From: a virus
Reading direction: 5' to 3' (one strand)
IMG/VR virus record: IMGVR_UViG_3300036851_000385
Span: 1-64,000 of that record
Length of the DNA: 64,000 nt
Below are positions 37,945-46,744 of this stretch, one piece after another. The translations under genes were made by a program, and so were the position numbers. How positions within the stretch are numbered: position 1 is the first letter of the stretch; the number at the start of each line of letters is the position of its first letter. A model generated the notes under the pieces. That model worked only from the letters and a program-made list of their open reading frames with translations, had not been told where the DNA came from and did not search any database.

Positions 37945-39455
37945 TGACGAGGGTTATTGCCCAGGATGAACTCTGGATCCGCTCCGGCAAGATCCGGTTT
38001 TCGGGTGGATCGGGTCCGCGTGGCGTGGCCCCCTCGGACGGGGCCGATCTGATCTACGATCCCACGCGGGGGGCGCTGGTCCTCTCCGTCGATGGGCGGC
38101 CCTATCGCCCGGTGGGAACCGCGCTGGTCTCCGACGTGCAGGCGGATTTTGGCGCGAAAGGTGACGGAAGAACGGTTACCGACGGCGCAATGACCTCCGG
38201 CTCGGCCGTGGTCACCTCGGCCACCGCAGCGTTCACAGCAGCGGACGTTGGCAAGTTCATCAGCGTCCGAGGGGCGAACACGGCGGTGGGCGGGGAGACG
38301 CTCGTCGGCACGATCGCGACCTACATCTCCGCCACGCAGGTAACGGCATCGATCGCCGCCAACGCCACCGTCTCCTCAAAGCGCGTCGTCTGGGGCACGA
38401 TCGATACTCTCGCCATCCAGGCGGCGCTGGACGCGGTAGCGGCCGCGCGGCGCGGCGTGGTGTACCTGCCTGTCGGTATCTACCTGATCGACGCGCAGCT
38501 TTTGCTCTCCGGCGTCTCCGACGACGATCCGATCCGGGGAGCGACCGTGTGCGGAGAGAAAGGGGCAACGCTCTGGGCGGCGGATGTCAATATCCCGTAC
38601 ACGGGAGGGGTGACCGGGAGCCTCCTGGCCTCGATCTACGCCGAGGACGTGACCTTTCGTGATCTGATTTTCCAGGGAACGGGCACGGGCTTTACCGGCC
38701 CCCGGCTCTGCGCGCTGCGGATGACCGGCAAGGGGCTGAACACCGTCTATCACAATCTGACCTTCAACGATTTCAAGGGGGCCATCCCGCTTGACTACTC
38801 CGGCACCCAGCGCGCGGTGATCGACACCTGCTACGTGGACGCCTGCGACTACGGCATCGTTCAGAGCAACCTCGACGGCTCGGCGTCGATCGTGAATTGC
38901 CAGGTGACGAACCCAAGCCAGGCGGATACCCTCGTGCCCGGCATCTGCGTCTCCGGGCGCGATAACCGGATCTCGAAGAACTACATCGAGACGCCGGCCG
39001 AAACGTTTTCCATCTGGATCGGCGACACCAGCCAGGACGCCTGTGTGATCGGCAACACGATCAAGGGACCGGGGACGACCACCTCGTCGGGCATCCGCAT
39101 CCACGCCGATACCGGGGGGGATTGCGTGATCATGGGCAACCAGATCGACGGCTGCGGGACCGCGATCGTCTTAAACGGCACCTCGATCACGGTGACCGGC
39201 AACCAGATCCGGGGCGGGGGCGTGGGTTATACCGGGATCGCCACCTTCTACGACGGCAACCCCGCATCCGAGGTCTCCATCACCGGCAACGCCTTCGCCA
39301 ACTGTGCCAAGGGCATCGACGGCGGCACGCTGGCTTCCGGCTACGTGACCGTCACCGGCAACATCTTCCCTGCCAGCGTGACCGACCCCATCGCGGGCGA
39401 GGGCTCATGGACCAACTCGAAAGGCGTCGGGAACGCGGGCCTGGCGGACTTCTAG
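37944..39455 (+). CDS. Right-handed beta-helix (pectate lyase-like) structural protein
   Basis: A 503-residue protein. VQADFGAKGDGRTVTDGAM is the hallmark start of pectate-lyase-type beta helices in phage spikes. Short repeats of N-x-hydrophobic strands follow (ITVTGNQIRGG, VSITGNAFANC, VTVTGNIFP). Such proteins often degrade surface polysaccharide as tail spikes; here it lies in the head-gene block, so it may be a head or collar spike. Confidence 0.75.
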   Translation: MTRVIAQDELWIRSGKIRFSGGSGPRGVAPSDGADLIYDPTRGALVLSVDGRPYRPVGTALVSDVQADFGAKGDGRTVTDGAMTSGSAVVTSATAAFTAADVGKFISVRGANTAVGGETLVGTIATYISATQVTASIAANATVSSKRVVWGTIDTLAIQAALDAVAAARRGVVYLPVGIYLIDAQLLLSGVSDDDPIRGATVCGEKGATLWAADVNIPYTGGVTGSLLASIYAEDVTFRDLIFQGTGTGFTGPRLCALRMTGKGLNTVYHNLTFNDFKGAIPLDYSGTQRAVIDTCYVDACDYGIVQSNLDGSASIVNCQVTNPSQADTLVPGICVSGRDNRISKNYIETPAETFSIWIGDTSQDACVIGNTIKGPGTTTSSGIRIHADTGGDCVIMGNQIDGCGTAIVLNGTSITVTGNQIRGGGVGYTGIATFYDGNPASEVSITGNAFANCAKGIDGGTLASGYVTVTGNIFPASVTDPIAGEGSWTNSKGVGNAGLADF

Positions 39456-39487
39456 AGGCAGGCAAAAAGCGCCGGAGCGCAGCGGCC

Positions 39488-39742
39488 ATGACATTTACGA
39501 TCACGGGGACGATCACCCGGTGCGCCGGGCTCAACCACTACCAGGTGCCGGTGGAGCTGGGCAACGGGGTCACGGGCACCCTCCACATCATGAAAAGCGA
39601 GCTGGAGTATGAGCCGGCATCGGACCTGATCGAGACGCGGGAGCGGATGGTGGCGCGGATGGTCTCCGCGGGCAAGGAATTGAACGCCGTGACCTTTGCC
39701 CAGTGGCGCACGGCCCTGGAGTTGAAGACGTTCAAGCTTTAG
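39488..39742 (+). CDS. Hypothetical protein
   Basis: An 84-residue protein starting MTFTITGTITRCAGLNHYQV, beta-rich N-terminus and helical C-terminus. The leader GGAGCGCAGCGGCC is another variant of the shared start context. It is followed by a heptamer fold-back. Confidence 0.55.
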   Translation: MTFTITGTITRCAGLNHYQVPVELGNGVTGTLHIMKSELEYEPASDLIETRERMVARMVSAGKELNAVTFAQWRTALELKTFKL

Positions 39743-39746
39743 GAGG

Positions 39747-39848
39747 CAGACGCCAGACGCCAGACGCCAGACGCCAGTAAAGGCGGGACTGCCGGGAGAC
39801 GGGCACTCCCTCCCCAACTGGCGTCTGGCGTCTGGCGTCTGGCGTCTG
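39747..39848. repeat. CAGACGC fold-back repeat, copy 4
   Basis: Four heptamers (39747-39778) face four (39817-39848). The loop contains CGGGACTGCC...GGGCACTCCC, nearly the same as copy 5. Lies between two structural genes. Confidence 0.92.
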
Positions 39849-39863
39849 GGCGCGTAGCGACCT

Positions 39864-40892
39864 ATGGCCTACCAGAATGAGAGCTTCTGCCAGTATCCGT
39901 GGCTGGACCTTCCCACGTCGAACCTGACCGTGCTGACGCTGGATGCTTCGGGAGAGAAGGCGGCAGGCGTCTTCCGGGTAGCGAAGACGGGATCGATACA
40001 GAAGATCCACTTCTTGCTCTCGACGGTGACGACGGGACAGACGCTGAAAGCCTCGCTTCAGGATGTGGATCTGGCGACGGGGGATCCGGACGGAACGATT
40101 GACCAGTCGGGGACGGTCGCGGTCGCCGATGGGGACGATAACACATGGAAGACAGTGACGCTTGGGGCTGTCCGTGCGGTTTCGCGAGGCGATCAGTTGT
40201 CGGTCGTCTTTGAGTTCGATGCGACCATTGGGAACCTGCAGATTGTCTCGGGGAGCGCGATTCCGGTCATGAATGTCTACACGGACCTTTATACGGGGAC
40301 GTGGGCCAAGCAGGCACGGTGTCCGCTTTTCATTCTGGAGTATGACGATGCGTCGATTGTGCCGATCCCAGGTGTCCTCTATGGTCTGGGCACGTCGCTC
40401 GACTTCAATTCCGGCTCGGCCGCGGACGAGGTGGCGCTGCGCTTCTCGCTGCCCTTTCCGGTGAGAGTGATGGGGCTCGGGCTGTATGGCCGGGTGTCGG
40501 GTGATGTCGATCTGGTGCTTTACTCAGGTACCACGGCGCTTGCCACGACCTCCCTGGACAAGGAGGTGCGTCAAACGTCGACGGACGGCATGAACGTTGG
40601 CCTGTTCTCTGCGGCCCAGGAATGTGCGAAGGATACGGTCTACCGGGCGGCGGTCAAGCCCACATCGGCAACGAGCGCGAGGGTCATTTATAACGATGTG
40701 TCTATCGCTGCCCATCTGGACGCGGCGCCGGGCGGTCGGGAGCTGCACTATTCGAGCCGGGTGGACGGGGGCGCCTGGAGCGATACCACCACGCGGCGCC
40801 CCTCGATCGTGCTCCTGATCGAAGGGTTCGATGACGGCGTGAGTGCCGGGGGTCTGATCGGCGCCGGCAGCATTCGCGGGGGCTTCCAGTAG
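39864..40892 (+). CDS. Structural protein, fibre- or collar-like
   Basis: A 342-residue beta-rich protein (LTVLTLDASGEKAAGVFRVA; WKTVTLGAVRAVSRGDQLSV). It looks like two similar jelly-roll-type halves (about 1-160 and 165-330), as found in carbohydrate-binding or fibre proteins. No catalytic motif is seen. Starts GCGTAGCGACCTATG. Confidence 0.5.
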   Translation: MAYQNESFCQYPWLDLPTSNLTVLTLDASGEKAAGVFRVAKTGSIQKIHFLLSTVTTGQTLKASLQDVDLATGDPDGTIDQSGTVAVADGDDNTWKTVTLGAVRAVSRGDQLSVVFEFDATIGNLQIVSGSAIPVMNVYTDLYTGTWAKQARCPLFILEYDDASIVPIPGVLYGLGTSLDFNSGSAADEVALRFSLPFPVRVMGLGLYGRVSGDVDLVLYSGTTALATTSLDKEVRQTSTDGMNVGLFSAAQECAKDTVYRAAVKPTSATSARVIYNDVSIAAHLDAAPGGRELHYSSRVDGGAWSDTTTRRPSIVLLIEGFDDGVSAGGLIGAGSIRGGFQ

Positions 40893-40895
40893 CTG

Positions 40896-42905
40896 ATGGA
40901 TTCCATCTTCAAAGGCTCCACGGATGTCACGCTTTACTTCGTGCTCGTCGATTCCACGACCGGTCTTCCGGAAACCGGAGTCGCGCACACGTCGGTTACC
41001 GGGAGCTACGTCCGGAACCGGGGGACGCGTACCGCGATCAGCATGGTGAACCTCGCGGCGCCGGACTCCGCGCATTCCGACGGCGGTTGGGAGGAAGTCG
41101 ACAGCACCAATCAGCCGGGGCTTTACCGGTTCGACATCCCAGACGCGGCCTTTGCAACCGGCGCCGATAAGGTGATCGTCTCCGTGGTCGTCACCGGCGT
41201 GAAGACGGAGCACCAGCTCATCCCGCTCTCCGACTGGAACACGCAGGTAGCGGCGATCCCAAACGCCGCGGCAGCCGCCGCGGGGGGCCTCTTCACCCGC
41301 GGCACCGGGGCGGGGCAGATCAACCAGGCGGCGGATGGGATGATCGATGTGAGCGTCGTGCGCCTGGCAAACGTCGCGCAGAGCTTGACCGATCTCAAGG
41401 ATTTCGCCGACGACGGATACGACCCCATCACGAACAAGGTGCAGGGGGTGGTGCTCACGGACACCCTTACGACCTACACCGGGAACACCCCACAGACGGG
41501 AGATTCCTTCGCGCGCCTGGGCGCTCCGGCAGGCGCTTCCGTCTCAGCCGACATCGCGGCCATCGAAGGCCAGACCGACGACATCGGGGCGGCGGGCGCG
41601 GGCCTCACGGCCGTTCCCTGGAACGCGGCGTGGGACGCGGAGGTAGAGAGCGAGGTCGCGGATGCCCTCGCTGCCTATGACGCCGCGACCGGAGGCGACG
41701 TCACCACTGCCGCTGCCTCCGTCACCGTCACCGGTATTGCCACCAATACGATCGGCTCGGGGGCGCTGGATCAGACCGCGATCACCGAGATCCGATCGCT
41801 CTTTTCCGGGACCGCCGACTCGGGCACGACGACGAGCCTGACGGATGCGGATTTGAACCAGGTCGACGCGGACTTCTGGAAGGGGCAGATCCTTCTCATC
41901 ACGTCGGGGAGTACGATCAACCAGTCGCGCACGATCACCGGCTTCAACCCGGCGACGGACACTCTGACCGTCGACCGCGCCTTCACGCAGGCGATAACCA
42001 CCAACACCTACGAGATCCTTCCCGCAGGGGCGGCGCTTGTGGCCGCGGATGCCGTGACAGAGATCCAGGCCGGGCTGGCCACCGCCGCGGCGGTGGCCAC
42101 GGTGCAGGCGGATACCGACGACATCCAGACACGCCTCCCGGCCGCCCTCGTCTCCGGTCGGATCGACGCGAGCGTGGGAGCCGCCGCGGCGAACACGATC
42201 ACGGCATCTGCGCTCGCCACCGATGCCGTCACTGAGATCCAGGCAGCCGTGGCGGCGGGCTCCGTGGCCTCGGTGACCGGCTCAGTCGGCTCAGTGGTCG
42301 CAGGTGTCACGCTCGCCGCCTCGGCCGTCCAGGCGATCTGGGACGCGCTCACTTCGGCGCTCACGACCGCCGGCTCGATCGGCAAGCTCCTCGTCGACAA
42401 CATCAACGCCACGATCAGCAGCCGCCTGGCCACCGCTGGCTACACCGCGCCGCCCACGGCCGCGGCGAACGCCGATGCCGTGTGGGATGAGACCCTCGCC
42501 GACCACCTGACGGCGGGGTCGACCGGCTCGGCATTGAACGCGGCAGGCTCCGCCGGTGATCCGTGGAACACCGCCCTTCCCGGCGCCTACGGGGCAGGGA
42601 CGGCCGGCAAGATCGTCGGGGACAACATCAACGCCACGGTCAGCTCGCGCGCCACGCCCGCCCAGGTGAACGCCGAGGTGCTCGACGTGCTGACCGTCGA
42701 TACCTTCGCCGAACCTCTGGCGATACCGGATGCGACTTCGAGCCTGAAGGACAAGCTTTCGATGCTCTTCATGGCGCTTCGCAACAAGGTGCGGCAAACG
42801 GAGACCGCCCAGGAAATCTGGAACGACGCCGAGGATACGCCGGTAGCGACAGCCACGGTGTCCGACACGGGCGACGAAACGGTCCGGAGCAAGTTCGAGA
42901 GCTAA
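40896..42905 (+). CDS. Large repetitive structural protein
   Basis: A 669-residue protein. Residues 1-110 form a beta domain typical of phage head-fibre or upper-collar proteins (FKGSTDVTLYFVLVDSTTGL; YRFDIPDAAFATGADKVIVS). The rest is an Ala-rich repeat shaft (TDDIGAAGAGL, TAVPWNAAWDAEVESEVADA, repeated VTEIQAG units), and ends ETVRSKFES. It looks like a fibre shaft with a trimer end; likely attached to head or neck. Confidence 0.6.
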   Translation: MDSIFKGSTDVTLYFVLVDSTTGLPETGVAHTSVTGSYVRNRGTRTAISMVNLAAPDSAHSDGGWEEVDSTNQPGLYRFDIPDAAFATGADKVIVSVVVTGVKTEHQLIPLSDWNTQVAAIPNAAAAAAGGLFTRGTGAGQINQAADGMIDVSVVRLANVAQSLTDLKDFADDGYDPITNKVQGVVLTDTLTTYTGNTPQTGDSFARLGAPAGASVSADIAAIEGQTDDIGAAGAGLTAVPWNAAWDAEVESEVADALAAYDAATGGDVTTAAASVTVTGIATNTIGSGALDQTAITEIRSLFSGTADSGTTTSLTDADLNQVDADFWKGQILLITSGSTINQSRTITGFNPATDTLTVDRAFTQAITTNTYEILPAGAALVAADAVTEIQAGLATAAAVATVQADTDDIQTRLPAALVSGRIDASVGAAAANTITASALATDAVTEIQAAVAAGSVASVTGSVGSVVAGVTLAASAVQAIWDALTSALTTAGSIGKLLVDNINATISSRLATAGYTAPPTAAANADAVWDETLADHLTAGSTGSALNAAGSAGDPWNTALPGAYGAGTAGKIVGDNINATVSSRATPAQVNAEVLDVLTVDTFAEPLAIPDATSSLKDKLSMLFMALRNKVRQTETAQEIWNDAEDTPVATATVSDTGDETVRSKFES

Positions 42906-42911
42906 TGAAGA

Positions 42912-42995
42912 CAGACGCCAGACGCCAGACGCCAGACGCCAGTGAAGGAGGGACTGCCGGGAGACGGGCACTCCCTCCCCACTGGCGTCTGGCGT
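42912..42995. repeat. CAGACGC fold-back repeat, copy 5
   Basis: Four heptamers (42912-42943) face three (about 42971-42995). The loop GGGACTGCCGG-GAGACGGGCACTCCC (split here) is almost the same as in copy 4, which suggests recent duplication. Confidence 0.92.
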
Positions 42996-43017
42996 CTGGC
43001 GTCTGGGAACTGCCCTG

Positions 43018-43281
43018 ATGGCACTCGACACACAGAACCGGCGTATGGCCGCACTCGGCGCGAGCCTTCTCTTTCGCGTCGTGCCCCCCGTACCGGACAA
43101 TACGATCGGACCCCTCGACCGGCTGCAGCTTCTCGCGCTCTTCCGATTCGGCCTTGAGGCGGGTGGCGGCGGCGGGGAGGGCGAAGGCGTCGTGAACCCG
43201 ATCGGCATCTTGCTCACGACGATGAATCCGATCGGCGTGCTCTTTGAAGACACCCTCCAGCCCATCGGAATAATTGAATGA
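43018..43281 (+). CDS. Hypothetical protein
   Basis: An 87-residue protein with NPIGILLTTMNPIGVLFEDT, a repeat of NPIG(I/V)L at the end, and LQPIGIIE. ATGA-coupled to the next gene. It could be a small structural or assembly protein; no family is recognised. Confidence 0.5.
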   Translation: MALDTQNRRMAALGASLLFRVVPPVPDNTIGPLDRLQLLALFRFGLEAGGGGGEGEGVVNPIGILLTTMNPIGVLFEDTLQPIGIIE

Positions 43282-43649
43282 TCCCTCGCTATTCCCTGGA
43301 ACTCACGCACAAGGCGCAGAACCAGTTCCGGTTCAATGTCACGCGCGCAGGGATCGCCGAGGACCTCTCGACGTGGAGCAACCTGTGGTTTGCGGCAAAA
43401 AGGCGGGCAACCGATCCGGATGACCGGGTGATCTTCGAGAAGGTGCTCTTTGCCGGCGTAGAGATCATCGACGCGCCTACCGGATTGGTCGAGGTGACGC
43501 TTGAGCCGACTGACGGCGACGACCTCACGGAAGGCTCCCGCTACAACCTCCACGGCGATGTGGGCGGCACGGACGGCGACCTCAAGGTGTGGCAGTTGTT
43601 CACGCTGGCAATCACGCTCTATCCGCGCATCCGCCGGAGTAGCTTCTAG
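43278..43649 (+). CDS. Structural protein, hypothetical
   Basis: A 123-residue beta-rich protein: YSLELTHKAQNQFRFNVTRA, then LWFAAKRRATDPDDRVIFEK, then EVTLEPTDGDDL. This pattern recalls small phage proteins with an Ig-like fold placed before connectors. TAGTG overlap with the next gene. Confidence 0.5.
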   Translation: MIPRYSLELTHKAQNQFRFNVTRAGIAEDLSTWSNLWFAAKRRATDPDDRVIFEKVLFAGVEIIDAPTGLVEVTLEPTDGDDLTEGSRYNLHGDVGGTDGDLKVWQLFTLAITLYPRIRRSSF

Positions 43650-44350
43650 TGTCGAAGCCCGAGTACCCCAGCGGCGCGGATGTCGAGCAGGTCATCGAGG
43701 GCCTGCGACTGTTCGACGTGGCCGACCTCGCCGAAGTGTTCGAGTTCATCGACACGGACGCCCTGGCGCTCGCCGCCGTCCACCAGTGGGAGACCGAGAC
43801 CGGCTGGATCCCGTTCCTCGCCGACGTGGACGACGACAACCCGGATCAGACGCGCTACTTCGATCCGCCCGGCCCAAATTCCCGCGGCGAAAGCATAGGC
43901 GGCGGCAACCACCTGATCCTCGACTGCGGCATCGTGGAACTCGTCACCGTACATACCGGTTGGTCTCCCACGTTTGCCGGCACGGCGGCCCTCGCCGGCA
44001 CCGACTTTCGCCTCTGGCCATACAACGCGGACCCCCTCGATCGTCCGTGGACGGAGCTTCGGTTCAAAGTGCCCCAGTGGGGGCAGCCGCAGTCCATCAA
44101 GATCGTGGGGAGGTTCGGGTATGCGGCGACCGTGCGGGAGGACGTGTGGTTGGCGATCCTCCATCAGGGGGTGACGCTCGCGCTGCCGGAGGTGGCGACG
44201 AGGGTTACGGGGGGCATGGTCGAATGGAAAGAAGCCGATGCCTCCGAGCGGTACGGCGAGGCGTTCCTCTTCGGCGATAAGGGCGTGGGGAGTGCCTGGG
44301 GCCTTGAATGGTCTCGGACTGTGAATCGCTACCGCCGCGTGGTGATCTGA
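43649..44350 (+). CDS. Head-tail connector-like protein
   Basis: A 233-residue protein with a GTG start. The C-terminal half (WTELRFKVPQWGQPQSIKIV; RFGYAATVREDVWLAILHQG; ALPEVATRVTGGMVEWKEAD) resembles gp6-type connector (adaptor) proteins that sit below the portal, including the usual helix after GRFGY. The N-terminal part is larger than in the usual 100-residue members. Confidence 0.55.
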   Translation: MSKPEYPSGADVEQVIEGLRLFDVADLAEVFEFIDTDALALAAVHQWETETGWIPFLADVDDDNPDQTRYFDPPGPNSRGESIGGGNHLILDCGIVELVTVHTGWSPTFAGTAALAGTDFRLWPYNADPLDRPWTELRFKVPQWGQPQSIKIVGRFGYAATVREDVWLAILHQGVTLALPEVATRVTGGMVEWKEADASERYGEAFLFGDKGVGSAWGLEWSRTVNRYRRVVI

Positions 44351-44772
44351 TGGCGTTGACCCCAAGACAGCGGATCCTCTACACGCACCGCGCGAACCTC
44401 TGGGCCAACACGCGCGCGAAGGACGCGCAGGGGCGGATCACCGGCCATAGCTGGGCGCTCGTCGCCTCCAACATCCCTTGCTATTTCGTCTTTCGGCAGA
44501 GCACCGAAGCCCCCTCCGTGGCCGGAGGACTGGAGGCAGACAATTTTTTCAGCCGGGATGAAATCCACGTCGACGGAACGCTCGCGATCGACTCCGATAT
44601 GGTGCTGAAGAACGTTACCCTTGACGCAGACGGCAGTCAAAGCGCGGCGTACGGGCGTTTCTGGGTTGTCGCCGGCCAGCCGCAGGCGGTGAGTAACCAG
44701 GGGCGGCGCAAGGCCCGCATGAAGGTCGTTCAGGCTGTCCAGATCGAGACGCCTCCGGTAGGGGTGAGCTGA
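44350..44772 (+). CDS. Head closure / head-tail joining protein
   Basis: A 140-residue protein starting MALTPRQRILYTHRANLWAN. The beta-barrel pattern (IPCYFVFRQSTEA; DEIHVDGTLAIDSDMVLKNV; FWVVAGQPQAVS) is typical of the stopper group (gp16/SPP1-like). TGATG-coupled on both sides. Confidence 0.6.
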   Translation: MALTPRQRILYTHRANLWANTRAKDAQGRITGHSWALVASNIPCYFVFRQSTEAPSVAGGLEADNFFSRDEIHVDGTLAIDSDMVLKNVTLDADGSQSAAYGRFWVVAGQPQAVSNQGRRKARMKVVQAVQIETPPVGVS

Positions 44773-45224
44773 TGGCGTTTGACCTCAATCTCATGATCTC
44801 TGAGATCAAGGAGGTCATGGCCGATACCTGGACGGACACGGCACCGCCGGCCGGCGGGATCTGGGAAATCGATCAGCTTGCCTCCGTCTCGTTTGAAGAG
44901 GTTGGCGGGTTCCCGTACGGCGTGGTCGAGATCCCGCCGTCGGAAGATGCGGATTGGGGCCTGAGTAACGACGCGCAAGAAGTGGACGCTTCTTTTCACT
45001 ACGTGGCGCGCGAAGACGCGGACCTCTCCACGCTCCGCGATCGGCTGGAAGAGCTGAAGTCGGCGCTCTTCGTCGCGACCTTTACCGGAATGAACGTGCT
45101 CCGGCGCTCCGGGACCGATTGGAGTGCGCGCCATCCGGCGAACCAGATCTTCATGGCGAAGAAGGTGCCGTACCGCGCCGGATCGCTGGTGATGCGGCTG
45201 AACTTCGGGGAGTCGGCGCTGTAG
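44772..45224 (+). CDS. Tail completion-like protein
   Basis: A 150-residue alpha/beta protein (FDLNLMISEIKEVMADTWTD; YGVVEIPPSEDADWGLSN; VPYRAGSLVMRLNFGES). Fold pattern and position fit tail completion or tail terminator proteins. Its TAG is directly followed by the next ATG. Confidence 0.55.
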   Translation: MAFDLNLMISEIKEVMADTWTDTAPPAGGIWEIDQLASVSFEEVGGFPYGVVEIPPSEDADWGLSNDAQEVDASFHYVAREDADLSTLRDRLEELKSALFVATFTGMNVLRRSGTDWSARHPANQIFMAKKVPYRAGSLVMRLNFGESAL

Positions 45225-45752
45225 ATGGGGCCGATCCTTGGCAGGGCGTTGGTCACTGCGGCAACGCAGGCGCTGCGAACCGCAGGGCGACGACGGATTA
45301 CCGTGGCGTTCCGGCGGCGGCTCTATCTCAAGCTGGCCCAGGGTGTCGCGAAGAAAGCGCAGCAGCTTGATCGCGGCGTCAGGGAAGCGGAAGCCAAGAG
45401 CGCGGATGAGGCCCTTCGGATCGCTCGGGAACTCTCGTCCGGGCGCTTCTCCTTGGCACAACTGGCCCGGATGGGCCATCCCTACAGAATCGGCGGCGTG
45501 CCTCCGCAAGACGCCGCGATCGTGAACAAGCAAACAGGCGCTTTCTATCGCGGCTGGAGAGTCATCGGTCCTCGACAGCGCGGTGGCGATCTGGCGACAA
45601 AGTTGGTCAATGATTCCCCCCAGGCCGAGCGATTAAGCCGGGGCACCTCCCGAATGATTGCAAGACCTATCCTCACGCGCATCCGCGAGCGCGTCGAGGG
45701 CAAACGGCGCGCTCTCTACAAGGCTTCGATCCGCAAGGCACTTCGCTCCTAA
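45225..45752 (+). CDS. Neck/tail component, HK97 gp10-like
   Basis: A 175-residue basic helical protein. Position between connector and tail tube and the KAQQLDRGVREAEAKSADEA helices fit the HK97-gp10 group of neck proteins, but the sequence match is weak. Confidence 0.45.
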   Translation: MGPILGRALVTAATQALRTAGRRRITVAFRRRLYLKLAQGVAKKAQQLDRGVREAEAKSADEALRIARELSSGRFSLAQLARMGHPYRIGGVPPQDAAIVNKQTGAFYRGWRVIGPRQRGGDLATKLVNDSPQAERLSRGTSRMIARPILTRIRERVEGKRRALYKASIRKALRS

Positions 45753-45758
45753 ACCACC

Positions 45759-46277
45759 ATGGCGATCCCTAACTGGCTGCTGGGCCGTCACGTTACGGCC
45801 GTACAGGCGCACGTCCAGACCTTAAACGAGTCGACGGGAGCGCTTGCCGACGTGACAACGCCAACCGCGAACGACCTGGCGAACGTCGTGCTGACGACCG
45901 GCTCCCATTCCTCCGGCACCATCGCCTTCACGACCGGGCTCTTGAACGACATTCGCCTTGTGTCGGACAAGGAGTCGGACAACATTGCCTCCGTCAACAT
46001 GACGACTGCGCACCACGTAGGAATCAAAGTCGGGTATACGATCACCTGCTCCGAAGTGCTCCGCTCCACCGCCGCCGCCTGCCTTCTTGCCAACATCTGG
46101 CACAACGGAACCAGCCGATACATTCGCTTTGACTACGCCCGCGGCGGCAACAAATGGCGGGACTGGTACCTGATGGTTTCCTACTCCGAGACGACTGTTC
46201 GCGGAAAGAACGTCGGGACCATGACCCTTCAAAGCGTCGACAACGGCGGCGGCACCTACACCGCCGCTGACCGGTAA
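45759..46277 (+). CDS. Major tail (tube) protein candidate 1
   Basis: A 172-residue beta-rich protein starting MAIPNWLLGRHVTAVQAHVQ. Alternating strands and helix (IKVGYTITCSEVLRSTAA) fit the tail-tube fold. It is paralogous to the next gene (IPNWLLGRHVT versus IPLWLIGRNVT; ARGGN versus TRGGN; VRGKNVGTMTL versus QKGKSVARITL). Confidence 0.55.
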   Translation: MAIPNWLLGRHVTAVQAHVQTLNESTGALADVTTPTANDLANVVLTTGSHSSGTIAFTTGLLNDIRLVSDKESDNIASVNMTTAHHVGIKVGYTITCSEVLRSTAAACLLANIWHNGTSRYIRFDYARGGNKWRDWYLMVSYSETTVRGKNVGTMTLQSVDNGGGTYTAADR

Positions 46278-46284
46278 CGCGGCA

Positions 46285-46743
46285 ATGGCAACCATTCCCC
46301 TCTGGCTGATCGGGCGCAACGTGACCTCTGTCGTCATCACTCCCCTGGTGGCCGATTCTGCCGGGCTCCTCTCGGCGGCGGCCCTCGGCGCCCAGACGGT
46401 GACGGCGATCGTGGATGAGATCCAGTACTCCGGTGCGACGACCACCCAGGAGATTTCAGCCCTCACTTCGCGCAGGCGCAATGAAGTACCCCTCGAACGC
46501 GACGACCAGCTCGTTTTTACGGAAATCTGTCGGAGCGCTGCCGGATCGGTCATCGCCGCCGCGATCTGGACGGCGGCCGATCTGCCTGATTGGGCGTTGT
46601 TCCAGGCGACCCGTGGCGGCAACTCCGTGGCTTTTTACGGACTTGCCACCCGGTACGAAGAAGACGTTCAGAAGGGGAAGAGTGTGGCGCGGATCACCCT
46701 CCGGATCGTAAACGCCGCCGTCACCAATCCCGCCTACACCTGA
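46285..46743 (+). CDS. Major tail (tube) protein candidate 2
   Basis: A 152-residue paralog of the preceding protein: MATIPLWLIGRNVTSVVIT at the start and LVFTEICRSAAGSVIAAAIW, FQATRGGNSVAFYGLA and KGKSVARITLRIV later. One copy may be a tube protein and the other a tail-end or minor tail protein. Confidence 0.55.
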   Translation: MATIPLWLIGRNVTSVVITPLVADSAGLLSAAALGAQTVTAIVDEIQYSGATTTQEISALTSRRRNEVPLERDDQLVFTEICRSAAGSVIAAAIWTAADLPDWALFQATRGGNSVAFYGLATRYEEDVQKGKSVARITLRIVNAAVTNPAYT

Positions 46744-46744
46744 T

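Noticed and set aside
36010-43000. CAGACGC repeats as a CRISPR array
   Set aside because: Units are 7 bp, head-to-tail then inverted, without spacers of constant length; no cas gene is present.
42291-43553. A 420-codon minus-strand frame across a fold-back repeat
   Set aside because: Antisense to the fibre-shaft gene and two small genes; includes the translated repeat and no motif.
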